A stretch of DNA of 64,000 nt. Origin: Bacillota bacterium (lineage in GTDB: Bacteria > Bacillota > Clostridia > Acetivibrionales > DSM-1351). Below the pieces are notes generated by a model. It worked only from the letters and a program-made list of their open reading frames with translations, searched no databases and was not told the DNA's origin. Within the stretch, counting starts at the first letter, position 1, and each line of letters opens with the position of its first letter. The position numbers were made by a program, and so were the translations under genes. This document shows, one piece after another, positions 42,041 through 51,524 of the stretch. The DNA is taken from positions 1 through 64,000 of the forward strand of contig JAEYNY010000113.1 in NCBI GenBank assembly GCA_023412275.1, in the 5' to 3' direction.

Positions 42041-42955
42041 TTAAAGTGTAGATTTTGCAATTGCATTCATTATCTTTTCATATAAAGCTTTAATCTTAGG
42101 CATGTCTTGCTCATCTACAGGTTCCAAAGGAAGTCTTGTAGTTCCGATATCTATACCTCTCATCTTTACAATTTCTTTTGCAGCACCGTAAAGTGATGGG
42201 AAGGAAAGTAAATCAACTATTATATCATTAATTACAAATTGCAATTCCTGAGCTTTTTTAATATTGCCGCTTGAAAAATACTTTTCAGCCTTTAAGAACA
42301 ACTCCGGCATTACACCGTACGTACCGCCAATACCTGAATCAGCTCCCATTATCCTTCCTGAAATATATTGTTCATCAGGACCGTTGAACACTAAAAGGTC
42401 CTCTCCGCCAATTGCTTTAAACCTCTGAATGTCGAACGTACTCATACTGCTGTTTTTAATTCCTACAACCTTTGGGTAGGTCAGCATTTTTTTCAATAGA
42501 TTATTTGATAAGCTATATCCTGTTGTTTGAGGAATATTGTATATTATAAAGGGAAGGTCTGCACTATCCATTATATTTTTCCAATGCAATTCTATACTTC
42601 TTTCAGGTAAACCATAATACACGCTAGGTACTGCTGAAAGTGCATATGCACCTACCTTTTCGGCATGCTTTGAAAGTTCAATGCTGTCTCTTGTTGCTGC
42701 TGCACCTACATGAACGATGATTTTAAGTTCCTGTCCTACCTCTTCCATAACTGCCTCAAGCATTTGCTTTCTTTCATCTACTGTAAGAAGAAAGCCTTCA
42801 CCGGAACTTCCCCCGACATATAAGCCTTTTACACCTTTATCGGCATAGAATCTTGCCAACTTTTTTGTTGTCTCTTTGCTAATGTTATTTTCCTTGTCAA
42901 AGCAAGCATAGAATGCTATAAATATTCCTTTTAAGTCTTCTTTATTATAATTCAT
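42041..42955 (-). CDS. nanA: N-acetylneuraminate lyase
   Basis: 304 aa class I aldolase of the DHDPS/NAL family. It cleaves N-acetylneuraminate to N-acetylmannosamine and pyruvate. The carboxylate-binding motif is GGSSGEG; Tyr in YNIPQTTG and the Schiff-base Lys in VGIKNSS are present. Neighbours nanE, nagA, nagB and a ROK kinase fix the pathway. Confidence 0.92.
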   Translation of the reverse strand: MNYNKEDLKGIFIAFYACFDKENNISKETTKKLARFYADKGVKGLYVGGSSGEGFLLTVDERKQMLEAVMEEVGQELKIIVHVGAAATRDSIELSKHAEKVGAYALSAVPSVYYGLPERSIELHWKNIMDSADLPFIIYNIPQTTGYSLSNNLLKKMLTYPKVVGIKNSSMSTFDIQRFKAIGGEDLLVFNGPDEQYISGRIMGADSGIGGTYGVMPELFLKAEKYFSSGNIKKAQELQFVINDIIVDLLSFPSLYGAAKEIVKMRGIDIGTTRLPLEPVDEQDMPKIKALYEKIMNAIAKSTL

Positions 42956-42979
42956 TGTATTGTACCTTCCTTTATATTT

Positions 42980-43810
42980 TTATCCTTTTACGGCTCCCAT
43001 TGTTATACCTTGAGTAAAATACTTCTGGAAAACTATAAATACTATTATCATAGGAAGTGATGCCAAAGCTGCTCCAGCCATTATAACACCATAATTCGTA
43101 GTAAATTCCTGTTGAAGCAGTGCTACTCCTAAAGGTAACGTCATCATCTTTTCGCTTCTTATAATAATTAATTGCATGAAGTAATCATTCCAAGCATTTA
43201 TAAATGTGAATATTGCAAGAGCACCAATTCCCGGTTTTACCATAGGAATTACAATACTCCAGAAGCTTCTTATTTCAGTACATCCGTCAATCTTAGCTGC
43301 TTCCAGTAATTCTCCCGGAATACCCTGTGAGAACTGTTTCATAAGGAATACACCGAAAGGCCAACCTGCTGCAGGGAATATCAGAGCTTGATAAGTGTTT
43401 ATCCAATCCAATTTTGATAGAATTGTAAACAAAGGTATCATAACGACTTGTTTAGGAAGTGCCATAGCGACAATTAATGACCAGAATATCAGGTTCCTGC
43501 CCGGAAAAACCTTCTTTGCTAAAACAAAACCTGCCATTGTTGCGACTGTACAAACTATAAGCATTGTACCTAAAGCAATTATGAAACTATTCATTGTCCA
43601 GTGGAACAAAGGCGACTCTGATAACTGCTTAAAGTTTTGTAGGGTAGGATTTTTGGGCCACCATTGTGGCGGTATCTGAACTGTTACATTCTGTGGTTTA
43701 AAAGCGCCTGTTGCAATCCAGTAGAACGGAAACATAAATACTACAGATAATAATACAACTAATGCCATAAATATATTTTCACGTAAAGTGTATTTTTTAA
43801 AAAATTTCAT
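42980..43810 (-). CDS. Sialic acid/sugar ABC transporter permease (MalG-like)
   Basis: 276 aa, six membrane helices, EAA loop LLEAAKIDGCTEIRSFWSIVIP near residues 165-185. Pairs with the MalF-like permease (43829-44749, 18 bp upstream). Operon context indicates uptake of sialic acid or an amino sugar. Confidence 0.92.
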   Translation of the reverse strand: MKFFKKYTLRENIFMALVVLLSVVFMFPFYWIATGAFKPQNVTVQIPPQWWPKNPTLQNFKQLSESPLFHWTMNSFIIALGTMLIVCTVATMAGFVLAKKVFPGRNLIFWSLIVAMALPKQVVMIPLFTILSKLDWINTYQALIFPAAGWPFGVFLMKQFSQGIPGELLEAAKIDGCTEIRSFWSIVIPMVKPGIGALAIFTFINAWNDYFMQLIIIRSEKMMTLPLGVALLQQEFTTNYGVIMAGAALASLPMIIVFIVFQKYFTQGITMGAVKG

Positions 43811-43828
43811 CAGTTCTCCCCCCCTATC

Positions 43829-44749
43829 TTAATAATCAACTTCATCGCCAAAGAATTTGAATTGAATTATTGAAATAATCATTATAACGATTGCAAGTAC
43901 AACTCCCATTGCGGATGATAGTCCGTATTTATTCAAAGTAAACGCTCTTTCATAAACCATATACATTACCGTGGATGTTGCATAAGATGGACCACCTGCA
44001 GTTAAAAGTTGAATTATTGAGAAACATTGGAAAGAGTTAATGGTGGTTATTATTATAATATATAATGTTGTCGGCATTAATAAAGGCCATGTAATGTTCT
44101 TAAATACCTGCCAAGGTTTTGCTCCGTCAATTTCTGCAGCTTCAAGATATGATTCAGGCACATTGCCCAGAGCCGCAACATAAAGAATTATAGGCTGTCC
44201 TACTGATAAGGTAACAAGAACTGCAACCATGCAACCAAGTGCATATTTGGGGTCACCCAGCCAACCGATAGGTTGAAATCCAAATAAGGAAGTAATGTAA
44301 TTCAATATACCAAAGTTTGGATGATAAATCCATCCCCAAACAACTGTAATACTTACAACTGAACATACTGTAGGGAGATAAAAAATTCCTCTAAATAACG
44401 ACCTCACAACCGAAGACTTTTTGTAAATATTAGCCGAAACAAATAATGAAATAAGAATTACAACCGGCACATTACCTACAACTAAAATTAACGTATTTAA
44501 CAAAGATTTTATAAATATTTTATCGTTTATTAAGGAAATATAATTATCTAAACCAACGAATTTGAAATTTCTAAGTGAATAATCAAAGAAACTTATATAA
44601 ATACCTTTAAGCATTGGATAAACAACAAAACCTATAAAGAAAACCAACATAGGAACAAGAAACAAATATGCTGTAGTCCATTCTCTTAGGTTAGCTTTAT
44701 TTATTCTTCTTTTAACAGATAGGTTGTTGCCTTTGCGTATATTTTCCAT
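43829..44749 (-). CDS. Sialic acid/sugar ABC transporter permease (MalF-like)
   Basis: 306 aa, six membrane helices after a basic N-terminus, EAA loop YLEAAEIDGAKPWQVFKNITWP near residues 195-215. Second channel subunit with the product of 42980-43810. No ATPase gene accompanies them, as in streptococcal systems that share one MsmK-type ATPase. Confidence 0.92.
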   Translation of the reverse strand: MENIRKGNNLSVKRRINKANLREWTTAYLFLVPMLVFFIGFVVYPMLKGIYISFFDYSLRNFKFVGLDNYISLINDKIFIKSLLNTLILVVGNVPVVILISLFVSANIYKKSSVVRSLFRGIFYLPTVCSVVSITVVWGWIYHPNFGILNYITSLFGFQPIGWLGDPKYALGCMVAVLVTLSVGQPIILYVAALGNVPESYLEAAEIDGAKPWQVFKNITWPLLMPTTLYIIIITTINSFQCFSIIQLLTAGGPSYATSTVMYMVYERAFTLNKYGLSSAMGVVLAIVIMIISIIQFKFFGDEVDY

Positions 44750-44803
44750 GCGAACCCCCCCGTTTATGAATACTGCTTTTATGTCTGTTCACGTCTTTAT
44801 TGT

Positions 44804-44837
44804 ATCCATATGGAGCATATAAATGCCCCATATGGAT
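44804..44837 (-). terminator. Hairpin between binding-protein and permease genes
   Basis: ATCCATATGG (44804-44813) pairs with CCATATGGAT (44828-44837), with inner GCAT/ATGC. It lies directly after the binding-protein stop and lacks a strong T-run, so it is probably an attenuating or stabilising hairpin giving higher binding-protein levels. Confidence 0.7.
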
Positions 44838-44849
44838 GGAAAACTATTA

Positions 44850-46202
44850 TTATTTTTTAACTAAAGTTTCATTTGCTTTTTTAACAAATTCGTCCAAACC
44901 ATCTTTTGGTGATTGTGTTCCTAATAATACATTCTGTAAAACTGGGAAGTAATATGTTCTCATTTCAGCAAAACCCTGAACCTGATTGTAATATGTTCCC
45001 AGATATTTAATCATGCTTTCACAGTACTTTGATTCAGCATCATCATATAAACCTGAGAATGATGATCTTACAGAAAAACTTCCTGTCTGCTTTAAGGTTT
45101 CTTTTGCTGTTTCCTGGTCATTAGCTATAAAATCCACAAGCTTCTTAGCTGCTTCAACTTTTTTGGCATCATTATTGTTGAATACTCCGAAACCTCCTAT
45201 AAATGCTTCAAACTGAGGCTTAACTGATGCATCTGGAGTTGGGTAAGGAATAAATACTTCTTCAAAATTTGATGTTTTCTTAGCAGCACTTGATGCAAGT
45301 AATGTTTTGTTATACAGAGGAACGCAGGCAATCTTTTCGGCTAGGTACATATCAACTACATCATTTGATGCAAGTGCTTCTCCACCTTTTAATATCAACC
45401 CTGATTTAACGCTGTCAACTATCCATTGAAGAGCAGCAACATCTTTTGGATCATTTATAGTATATTTTGATAAGTCAGGTGCTATAGTAGAAACACCACC
45501 CATATTGGATATCCAAGCTCTGGTTCCCTGATCTCCGGCACTTGACTTGGCAAAAATAGCAGTTGGTGCTGTCAAGGTTGGTATTTTTTCTTTTATTGCC
45601 TTCAACAATGCTTCAAACTCGCTAACTGTCCACAATCTATCTTCTTTATTTAGAGGAAGCATATTTGTTAAACCAGCTTTATCAAGCATAGTTTTATTAA
45701 ATGCCATCATATTTGGAGCTGTATTTATTGGGTACATGTAAAATTTATCGTCTAGTTTAGAAGCATTTAATATTTTTTCAGATACATCGCTTTTAAAAGA
45801 ATCAGTAAATAGATCATCTAATTCCGCCATTACACCATTTCTGGCATAATCAATAATTCTACCAGGATAATCAAAAATCAAATCAGGAGCTGAGTTAGAA
45901 GCTATTGCAGTGTTAACCTTCTGTGGTCCACTGGCGAAATCGATCATTTCTACATTAACTTTAATATTTGGATACTTCTTGTTGAAACTTTCTACCAGCT
46001 TTTTCTCGTAATCCCCTGCAGTACCAGACTGAAAGTTAGGATAATCCCACCAAGTAATTTCAACTGATTCTGCTTTTGCAGTTGTGGAAGGGGCTGATGA
46101 AGTAGATGTAGTGGACTCTGTTGTAGATTTACCGCAACCTGCAAACATACCTGCAATCATTGAGATAGCCACTAATGATACTAAAACCTTTTTTGTTTTC
46201 AT
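44850..46202 (-). CDS. ABC transporter solute-binding lipoprotein (sialic acid locus)
   Basis: About 450 aa. A lipoprotein signal with lipobox MFAGC near residue 22 and a Ser/Thr-rich tether are followed by an SBP_bac_1 fold (VEITWWDYPNF, SAPDLIFDYPGR, YMYPINTAPNMMAFNKTMLDKAGL). Start ATG at 46202 with GAGGAGG just upstream. It probably binds sialic acid for the permeases downstream. Confidence 0.9.
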   Translation of the reverse strand: MKTKKVLVSLVAISMIAGMFAGCGKSTTESTTSTSSAPSTTAKAESVEITWWDYPNFQSGTAGDYEKKLVESFNKKYPNIKVNVEMIDFASGPQKVNTAIASNSAPDLIFDYPGRIIDYARNGVMAELDDLFTDSFKSDVSEKILNASKLDDKFYMYPINTAPNMMAFNKTMLDKAGLTNMLPLNKEDRLWTVSEFEALLKAIKEKIPTLTAPTAIFAKSSAGDQGTRAWISNMGGVSTIAPDLSKYTINDPKDVAALQWIVDSVKSGLILKGGEALASNDVVDMYLAEKIACVPLYNKTLLASSAAKKTSNFEEVFIPYPTPDASVKPQFEAFIGGFGVFNNNDAKKVEAAKKLVDFIANDQETAKETLKQTGSFSVRSSFSGLYDDAESKYCESMIKYLGTYYNQVQGFAEMRTYYFPVLQNVLLGTQSPKDGLDEFVKKANETLVKK

Positions 46203-46256
46203 TGTTATCCTCCTCAAATTCATTAGTATATATTATTTTGTTCAAATAATACCGTT

Positions 46257-46955
46257 TTAACTTTTTACAGCCTTTATTGAATCTACGAACTTCTTTGTAA
46301 TCAGTTGTGGCCTTGTTATAGCCCCGCCTGTCACTACAGCCCATGCCCCTGCTTCGATACATTTTGCGGCCAGTTCCGGAGTCTCAACATTTCCCTCCGC
46401 AATAACGGGTATCTTTAATACTTTTACTAAATCCTCTATCAGTGTAATATCAGGTTTCTCCCTATCCTTGGTATAGTCTGTATAGCTGCTTAATGTAGTA
46501 GATACGAGATCAAAGCCCAATCTTTCAGCTTCTATTGCTTCTTCATAATCTGATATGTCTGCCATGAGAAGACCATCATATATCTTTCTGATTTCATTTG
46601 TGAATTCTTCCAGAGTTTTCCCATCCGGTCTTGGTCTTTTAGTTGCATCCACTGCTATAATTTCAGCATTTACAGGTAACAAACTTTTTACCTCTTCAAT
46701 TGTAGGAGTAATAAAAACATCACTTTGCCCGTACACTTTCTTATATATAGCAATCAAAGGCAGGTCAACGTTTTTCTTAATCTCTGAACAATCCTGAGGA
46801 GAATTTGCTCTGATTCCTAAAGCGCCACCCATCTGTGCTGCTTTAGCCATACGCATCATTATTGTTGAGCTATGAAGAGGTTCATGCTCCAAAGCTTGAC
46901 AAGATACTATCATTCCCCCTCTAATTTGATTAAGTGTCTGATTCCAATTTCTCAT
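46257..46955 (-). CDS. nanE: N-acetylmannosamine-6-phosphate 2-epimerase
   Basis: About 232 aa TIM barrel that converts ManNAc-6-P to GlcNAc-6-P. Motifs [59 protein letters not shown] and [11 protein letters not shown] are typical of NanE. The ATG at 46955 (MRNWNQ) follows GGGGG; the frame is open to 47003. First gene of the operon behind the 47059-47112 operators. Confidence 0.93.
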   Translation of the reverse strand: MRNWNQTLNQIRGGMIVSCQALEHEPLHSSTIMMRMAKAAQMGGALGIRANSPQDCSEIKKNVDLPLIAIYKKVYGQSDVFITPTIEEVKSLLPVNAEIIAVDATKRPRPDGKTLEEFTNEIRKIYDGLLMADISDYEEAIEAERLGFDLVSTTLSSYTDYTKDREKPDITLIEDLVKVLKIPVIAEGNVETPELAAKCIEAGAWAVVTGGAITRPQLITKKFVDSIKAVKS

Positions 46956-47058
46956 TTTGCTACCCCCTAATATAATGTTAAAAACACTATACCCTAGCTC
47001 CATTAGCTAATTTGTTGATTCCTTGCTTCTGAAATCATTATAGCACCGCAAATGCATT

Positions 47059-47112
47059 TTGTCTATACAATCTTACATTTTGTATATACAATTTTTAATT
47101 TGTATATACTGT
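47059..47112. promoter_or_regulatory. Triplet of GntR-type operators upstream of nanE
   Basis: Three 13-bp sites: TTGTCTATACAAT (47059-47071), TTGTATATACAAT (47080-47092), TTGTATATACTGT (47100-47112). Starts are 21 and 20 bp apart, two helical turns. The middle one contains a perfect palindrome. They lie 105-155 bp upstream of nanE. Same family as the triplet before nagA. Confidence 0.8.
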
Positions 47113-47141
47113 ATTATTTTGGGAAGTGTTTATTTGAAAAC

Positions 47142-47195
47142 AAAAAAAGGATTGCCACCCAATGAATAATTTATTCATTGGGCAACAGCCCTTTG
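47142..47195 (-). terminator. Terminator of the nagA-gntR operon
   Basis: CCCAATGAATAA pairs with TTTATTCATTGGG, extended by TTGCC/GGCAA (about 47152-47186), and a T-run follows on the minus strand (47142-47148). It ends the gntR transcript before the nanE promoter. Confidence 0.8.
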
Positions 47196-47218
47196 TCGCA
47201 TATATCTATATCTATTAT

Positions 47219-47953
47219 CTACTTAGCACTTTTATTATATATCATCAGGTTAAAAGTATATCTATCAGGATTGTAAATAGTTTTGGCGTATTCAATAGGG
47301 ATATCATCCTCATTAAAAATCGTTCTTAATGAAAGAAGTCCATAGCCCCTGCTTTTATTTAATAAAAGCTCTGCTTCTTTTTTACTTATAGTAACCGCCT
47401 TAATATTCTGCTTCATATAACTAAAGTCAGCATGGTACTCTTGTTTCATCAGTGTATATAGTGAACATTTTTGCAAATTATATTTCATTAAATCGGGAAA
47501 ATATTTCTCAGGCAGATAACTATATTCAATTGCCATCGGTTCGTCGTTAGCAAGACGCAGCCTGTTTATGAAATATACCTGTTCATTTTCTGATAACTGA
47601 AGCATTTGAGCTACCTGACCATCAGGTGTAATCTTCTCAAAGTATAAAATTTTGCTGCTTGGAGCAAAACCTCGTTTCTCCATATCTTCACTAAAGCCCT
47701 CTATTTCAAGCTTTTTTTCTATAATTTCTTTTGAAACAAAAGCTCCCTTACCAGGGGTTCTATATAAAACTCCCTGATGAACGAGATTTGTAACTGCTTG
47801 TCTGACAGTCATCCTGCTAACGCCAAACAGCTCTGTCAACTCCCGTTCAGTTGGCAAGGATTCTCCCGGAAGATATACTTTATCTTTTATCTTTTTTTTA
47901 ATATACTCTTCTAATTGAGCATAAATAGGTACTGATGAGTTTTTATCTACCAC
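47219..47953 (-). CDS. GntR-family regulator of amino-sugar/sialic acid genes (NagR/NanR-like)
   Basis: 244 aa. Winged helix-turn-helix at residues 8-75 (LPTERELTELFGVSRMTVRQAVTNLVHQG, wing GKGAFVSK) and UTRA domain (about 95-240), the layout of NagR/DasR that bind GlcN-6-P or GlcNAc-6-P. It is encoded inside the regulon, flanked by phased TTGTATATACAA sites at both promoters, which are its most likely targets. Confidence 0.9.
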   Translation of the reverse strand: MVDKNSSVPIYAQLEEYIKKKIKDKVYLPGESLPTERELTELFGVSRMTVRQAVTNLVHQGVLYRTPGKGAFVSKEIIEKKLEIEGFSEDMEKRGFAPSSKILYFEKITPDGQVAQMLQLSENEQVYFINRLRLANDEPMAIEYSYLPEKYFPDLMKYNLQKCSLYTLMKQEYHADFSYMKQNIKAVTISKKEAELLLNKSRGYGLLSLRTIFNEDDIPIEYAKTIYNPDRYTFNLMIYNKSAK

Positions 47954-47979
47954 TAAAATACCCCCATACTTAAATAAAA

Positions 47980-48432
47980 TTACCTAACTCTTACCTTTAC
48001 AACTACCTTTCTTACTTTTTCCTTTTTCCCATGTAAAATACCTGGCATATGGGCATCTTCCGGAAACAATATGAAGAATTCCTTTGGATTGTACAATATT
48101 AATCTGGGTTTTCCTGAAAGTGTTAAGAAATCATTTTCCTCATTGTAAGGTGATAACTCGTTTAGTTTTTCTATTTGGGAATACCCCATATTTTCAACAC
48201 CATCAATCATGTACTGTATATCTATATATTTTCTATGTGCTTCATATACAGAATTTTCTAAATCCTTAGTTTCATATTCCTGAACAAAAGCATATACGTG
48301 GTTTCCATCTATTTCGTATCTACCGGGTGCTAAAGAATCTAAGTCAGCTCTCTTTAAAAAGCTAAATGCTTTCTCAAAATCGCTATGAAGGGCTTCATAT
48401 TTTTTACAGTTACTAATATTATCAAATATCAT
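47980..48432 (-). CDS. YhcH/NanQ-like cupin (DUF386)
   Basis: 150 aa beta-fold protein. Visible blocks are YEIDGNHVYAFVQEYETK, EAHRKYIDIQYMIDGVENMGY and FFILFPEDAHMPGI, including metal-ligand type His and Glu. In Escherichia coli YhcH (NanQ) speeds anomer conversion of sialic acid. Placement between the regulator and the ROK kinase fits that role. Cytoplasmic. Confidence 0.88.
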   Translation of the reverse strand: MIFDNISNCKKYEALHSDFEKAFSFLKRADLDSLAPGRYEIDGNHVYAFVQEYETKDLENSVYEAHRKYIDIQYMIDGVENMGYSQIEKLNELSPYNEENDFLTLSGKPRLILYNPKEFFILFPEDAHMPGILHGKKEKVRKVVVKVRVR

Positions 48433-48459
48433 TTTTATGTCTCTCCCCTGTAATCATGT

Positions 48460-49410
48460 TTAAAATAGTTCTCTTACTATTCCGCAAATAGCAGCATTAT
48501 CTCCCAATTCTGCCCTTCTGATTATCAAATCTTTTTTAAACACTGGCATCAGTCTGGATAACAATTCTTTCTCAATAGGTTCTATAAATATATCCCCTAA
48601 AGTGGTTATCCCACCTCCAAAAATTACAGCTTCAGGATTAAAAATGTGAACAAGTGATACAGTTCCACAAATTATAGCCTCATTATACTCTTTAACAATT
48701 TTAGTAGCAAGGGGGTCGCCCGAAGACTTTGCTGCATAAATAATCTCACCGCTTATATTATCTGTATGTCCATTTACCATATCTGTGACAATAGACTTAT
48801 TTCCACTTAATAATTCTTCCTTGAAATGCTTAATCAGAGCCGTAACGGAACCATATCTTTCAAAGCAGCCTTTATTGCCACAGTTACATTGTTCTCCATT
48901 CATATCAATGATCATATGTCCAAACTCGGCTGCTACACCTCTGTACCCGTGTTCAATACCACCATTTTTATAAATGGCACCGCCAATGCCTGTCCCTAGA
49001 GTTATACATAAAAAATCTTCAACATCTCTTGCTGCACCTAACCATTTTTCCCCCAACGCACATGCATTTACATCATTTTCAACTTCAACCGGGAGGCCGG
49101 TAAATGCTATAAGTTCCTTTTTCAGCTCAAAACCTGATAATTCAGGTATTGTACTTGCGGCGTATAGAACTTTTCCACTAACACTGTCAACCTGGCCTGT
49201 GCAAGCACATCCAATACCCACTATATTGTCCTTTCCGACGGAATCAATATATCTTTTTATTAAGTTTTGTATTGAAATAAATGTTTTTTTAAAACCTTCC
49301 TTTGCATTAGTAGGAATTTTACAAAAATCTGAAACGCTTCCTGTACTGTCAATAAGAGCAGCTTTTATATTTGTGCCTCCAATATCTATTCCTATAGCCA
49401 GTTTACTCAT
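48460..49410 (-). CDS. ROK-family kinase, probable N-acetylmannosamine kinase
   Basis: About 316 aa. ATP motif IGIDIGGTNIKAALID at the start, ROK signature and zinc motif CNCGNKGCFERYGS near residue 175, and GTGIGGAIYKNG. In this context it should phosphorylate ManNAc, though glucokinase-like ROK proteins look similar. The ATG at 49410 has GGAGG upstream; the frame is open over the end of nagB but that start has no ribosome site. Confidence 0.88.
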   Translation of the reverse strand: MSKLAIGIDIGGTNIKAALIDSTGSVSDFCKIPTNAKEGFKKTFISIQNLIKRYIDSVGKDNIVGIGCACTGQVDSVSGKVLYAASTIPELSGFELKKELIAFTGLPVEVENDVNACALGEKWLGAARDVEDFLCITLGTGIGGAIYKNGGIEHGYRGVAAEFGHMIIDMNGEQCNCGNKGCFERYGSVTALIKHFKEELLSGNKSIVTDMVNGHTDNISGEIIYAAKSSGDPLATKIVKEYNEAIICGTVSLVHIFNPEAVIFGGGITTLGDIFIEPIEKELLSRLMPVFKKDLIIRRAELGDNAAICGIVRELF

Positions 49411-49453
49411 TTTTTTACCTCCGGAATTCATTATTGTATTTACACTCCATTTA

Positions 49454-50179
49454 CTATAGATTTGCAGCTGCATCCTTATCCACAATTATCGTAACATCCT
49501 GATGAAGCTGTAGTATAGAGGCCGGAACCTCCGGAGTAATTTTTCCACTTACTGCTCTGGCAATAATATCAGCCTTCGATTCTCCACCAGCCAGAAGTAG
49601 TATTTTCTTAGCGCTCATAATTGTTCCTATTCCCATACTTATAGCTTTTGTCGGCACTTCATTCTTATTGTTAAAAAATCTGGAATTTGATTCTATTGTC
49701 ATTTTGTCAAGTGTTACCAAATGTGTTTTTGCTTCAAAATTAACATCCGGTTCATTAAATCCAATATGTCCATTTACACCTATTCCAAGTACTTGTATGT
49801 CAATTCCACCTGCTTCAGTGATTTTATTTTCGTATATTATACATTCCTTGTCGATATTCTCAGTATTTCCGTTCGGTATGTTTATATTTTCAGGTAGTAT
49901 ATTTATATGATTAAATAAATTATTCATCATAAAATAGTAATAACTTTGACTATTCTTTATTGAAAGTCCATAGTATTCATCTAAATTAAATGTTTTTACT
50001 TCTGAAAAGTCCAATTCTTTTTTCTTATAAAGGTTTACTAATTCTTTATACATTCCTAAAGGAGTATCACCTGTCGCTAGTCCTAAAACGCTGTTGGATT
50101 TCAAAGTAATTTGGCTTGCCAATATATTTGCAGCCTTCCTGCTCATTTCACTATAGTTGTCAACCTTAATTATTTTCAT
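49454..50179 (-). CDS. nagB: Glucosamine-6-phosphate deaminase
   Basis: 241 aa. Converts GlcN-6-P to fructose-6-phosphate and ammonia. Motifs LGLATGDTPLGMYKELV, TFNLDEYYGL and GIGVNGHIGFNEP with the catalytic Asp/His are present. Directly downstream of nagA by 23 bp. The last step of the pathway into glycolysis. Confidence 0.94.
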   Translation of the reverse strand: MKIIKVDNYSEMSRKAANILASQITLKSNSVLGLATGDTPLGMYKELVNLYKKKELDFSEVKTFNLDEYYGLSIKNSQSYYYFMMNNLFNHINILPENINIPNGNTENIDKECIIYENKITEAGGIDIQVLGIGVNGHIGFNEPDVNFEAKTHLVTLDKMTIESNSRFFNNKNEVPTKAISMGIGTIMSAKKILLLAGGESKADIIARAVSGKITPEVPASILQLHQDVTIIVDKDAAANL

Positions 50180-50202
50180 TTGTAAGTCCCCCTAGTGGTT
50201 GT

Positions 50203-51351
50203 TTAACATGTGTATACTGTTTTTCCTTCTACAATAGTTTTATAAATATTGAATTCCTCATCCAGAATCACTATATCGGAATACTTTCCAACCTTAAGGC
50301 TACCTCTATCTTTCTCAATACCAAGCTCTTTTGCCGGATTTAAGGAAGCCAATTTGATAGCCTGACATATTCCTTTTCCGGTACAATCCATAAAGTTTTT
50401 AATTGCCTTATTCAACCTTAATGTACTTCCTGCCAGTGTACCGTCTTCAAGTCTTGCAGTGTTATTTTTAATAATAACCTTTTGTCCCCCCAACTCTGAA
50501 ATACCGTCACGAAGGCAGCCGGCTCTCATTGAATCTGTTATTAATATAACCTTGTCCATTCCTTTAATGTTTGCCAATATTGTAAATATAGCAGGATGTA
50601 CATGTATTTTATCTGCAATTAATTCGCAATAAATGCCTGAATTTAAAATAGCCCCAACAACACCTGGATTTCTATGATTTAAAGGAGTCATTGCATTAAA
50701 GGTATGAGTTGCATGACTTACTCCATTTTGTATTGCCATTAAAGCTTGTTCATATTCCGCATTTGAATGTCCGATGGATAAAATAATTTTAGTTTTTCCC
50801 TTTACTTCTTTAATAAATTTATGATCTTCATCCATTTCAGGAGCTAAAGTTATCATTTTTATAATATCAACATAATTTTCTATAAAACTAAAATCAGGTT
50901 TTGTTATGAATTCATCAGCTTGTGCTCCCTTATATTTTTGATTTATAAAGGGCCCCTCTAAATGTGCACCTAGAATTTTTGCTCCTTGTGTTTCTTTTCC
51001 CATAAAATTTTTTATATTATCAAGTGCGGTATATATCTTTTCCCTATTCATTGTCATAGTTGTTGCAAGAATACCGGTAACTCCGTTTCCAGCTACAATA
51101 CTGCTTATTGCGGCTAAACTCTCTTCCGTTCCATCCATTATGTCATATCCACCTGATCCGTGAATATGCATATCAATAAACCCTGGTGAAACATAGTTTC
51201 CTTTTGCATCAATTACTTCTTGGCAGCTCTCAAGCAACTCACCAGCTGTCTTACTCTCTATTAGTCCCAGAATCTTATCACTATACAGTAGTATTCCATT
51301 ATCCAATACATTATTTTCTGTGATGATTTTCCCGTTTATTATAGCTTTCAA
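50203..51351 (-). CDS. nagA: N-acetylglucosamine-6-phosphate deacetylase
   Basis: 382 aa amidohydrolase. Metal/active-site blocks: GFIDMHIHGSGGYDIMDGT, GAHLEGPFI, SIGHSNAEYEQA, HTFNAMTPLNHRNPG and ILITDSMRAG. First gene of the operon nagA-nagB-kinase-nanQ-gntR. The promoter region (51352-51524) is shared with the divergent plus-strand gene and holds an operator triplet. Confidence 0.94.
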   Translation of the reverse strand: MKAIINGKIITENNVLDNGILLYSDKILGLIESKTAGELLESCQEVIDAKGNYVSPGFIDMHIHGSGGYDIMDGTEESLAAISSIVAGNGVTGILATTMTMNREKIYTALDNIKNFMGKETQGAKILGAHLEGPFINQKYKGAQADEFITKPDFSFIENYVDIIKMITLAPEMDEDHKFIKEVKGKTKIILSIGHSNAEYEQALMAIQNGVSHATHTFNAMTPLNHRNPGVVGAILNSGIYCELIADKIHVHPAIFTILANIKGMDKVILITDSMRAGCLRDGISELGGQKVIIKNNTARLEDGTLAGSTLRLNKAIKNFMDCTGKGICQAIKLASLNPAKELGIEKDRGSLKVGKYSDIVILDEEFNIYKTIVEGKTVYTC

Positions 51352-51398
51352 GTTTTACCCTCCCTTCATTAATTTCATTATATACTACAATATTTAGA

Positions 51399-51451
51399 TT
51401 GTCTATACAATGTGTAATAAGTATATACAATATTAGAATGGTATATACTAT
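51399..51451. promoter_or_regulatory. Triplet of GntR-type operators upstream of nagA
   Basis: TTGTCTATACAAT (51399-51411), AAGTATATACAAT (51419-51431), TGGTATATACTAT (51439-51451), starts exactly 20 bp apart. A degenerate half-site ending TACAAT at 51379-51391 keeps the same phase. Between nagA and the divergent gene at 51525. Confidence 0.8.
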
Positions 51452-51524
51452 AGGTTAATAGTACTAATACAACTATTCTAATCATACCTTATAAAAGGAA
51501 AAGATATAAGGAGCGTAAAATCAC

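Noticed and set aside
47180..47195. GGGCTGTTGC in the gntR terminator, resembling the MITE terminus
   Set aside because: Only 10 bases match and the rest is a simple terminator, so coincidence is likely.
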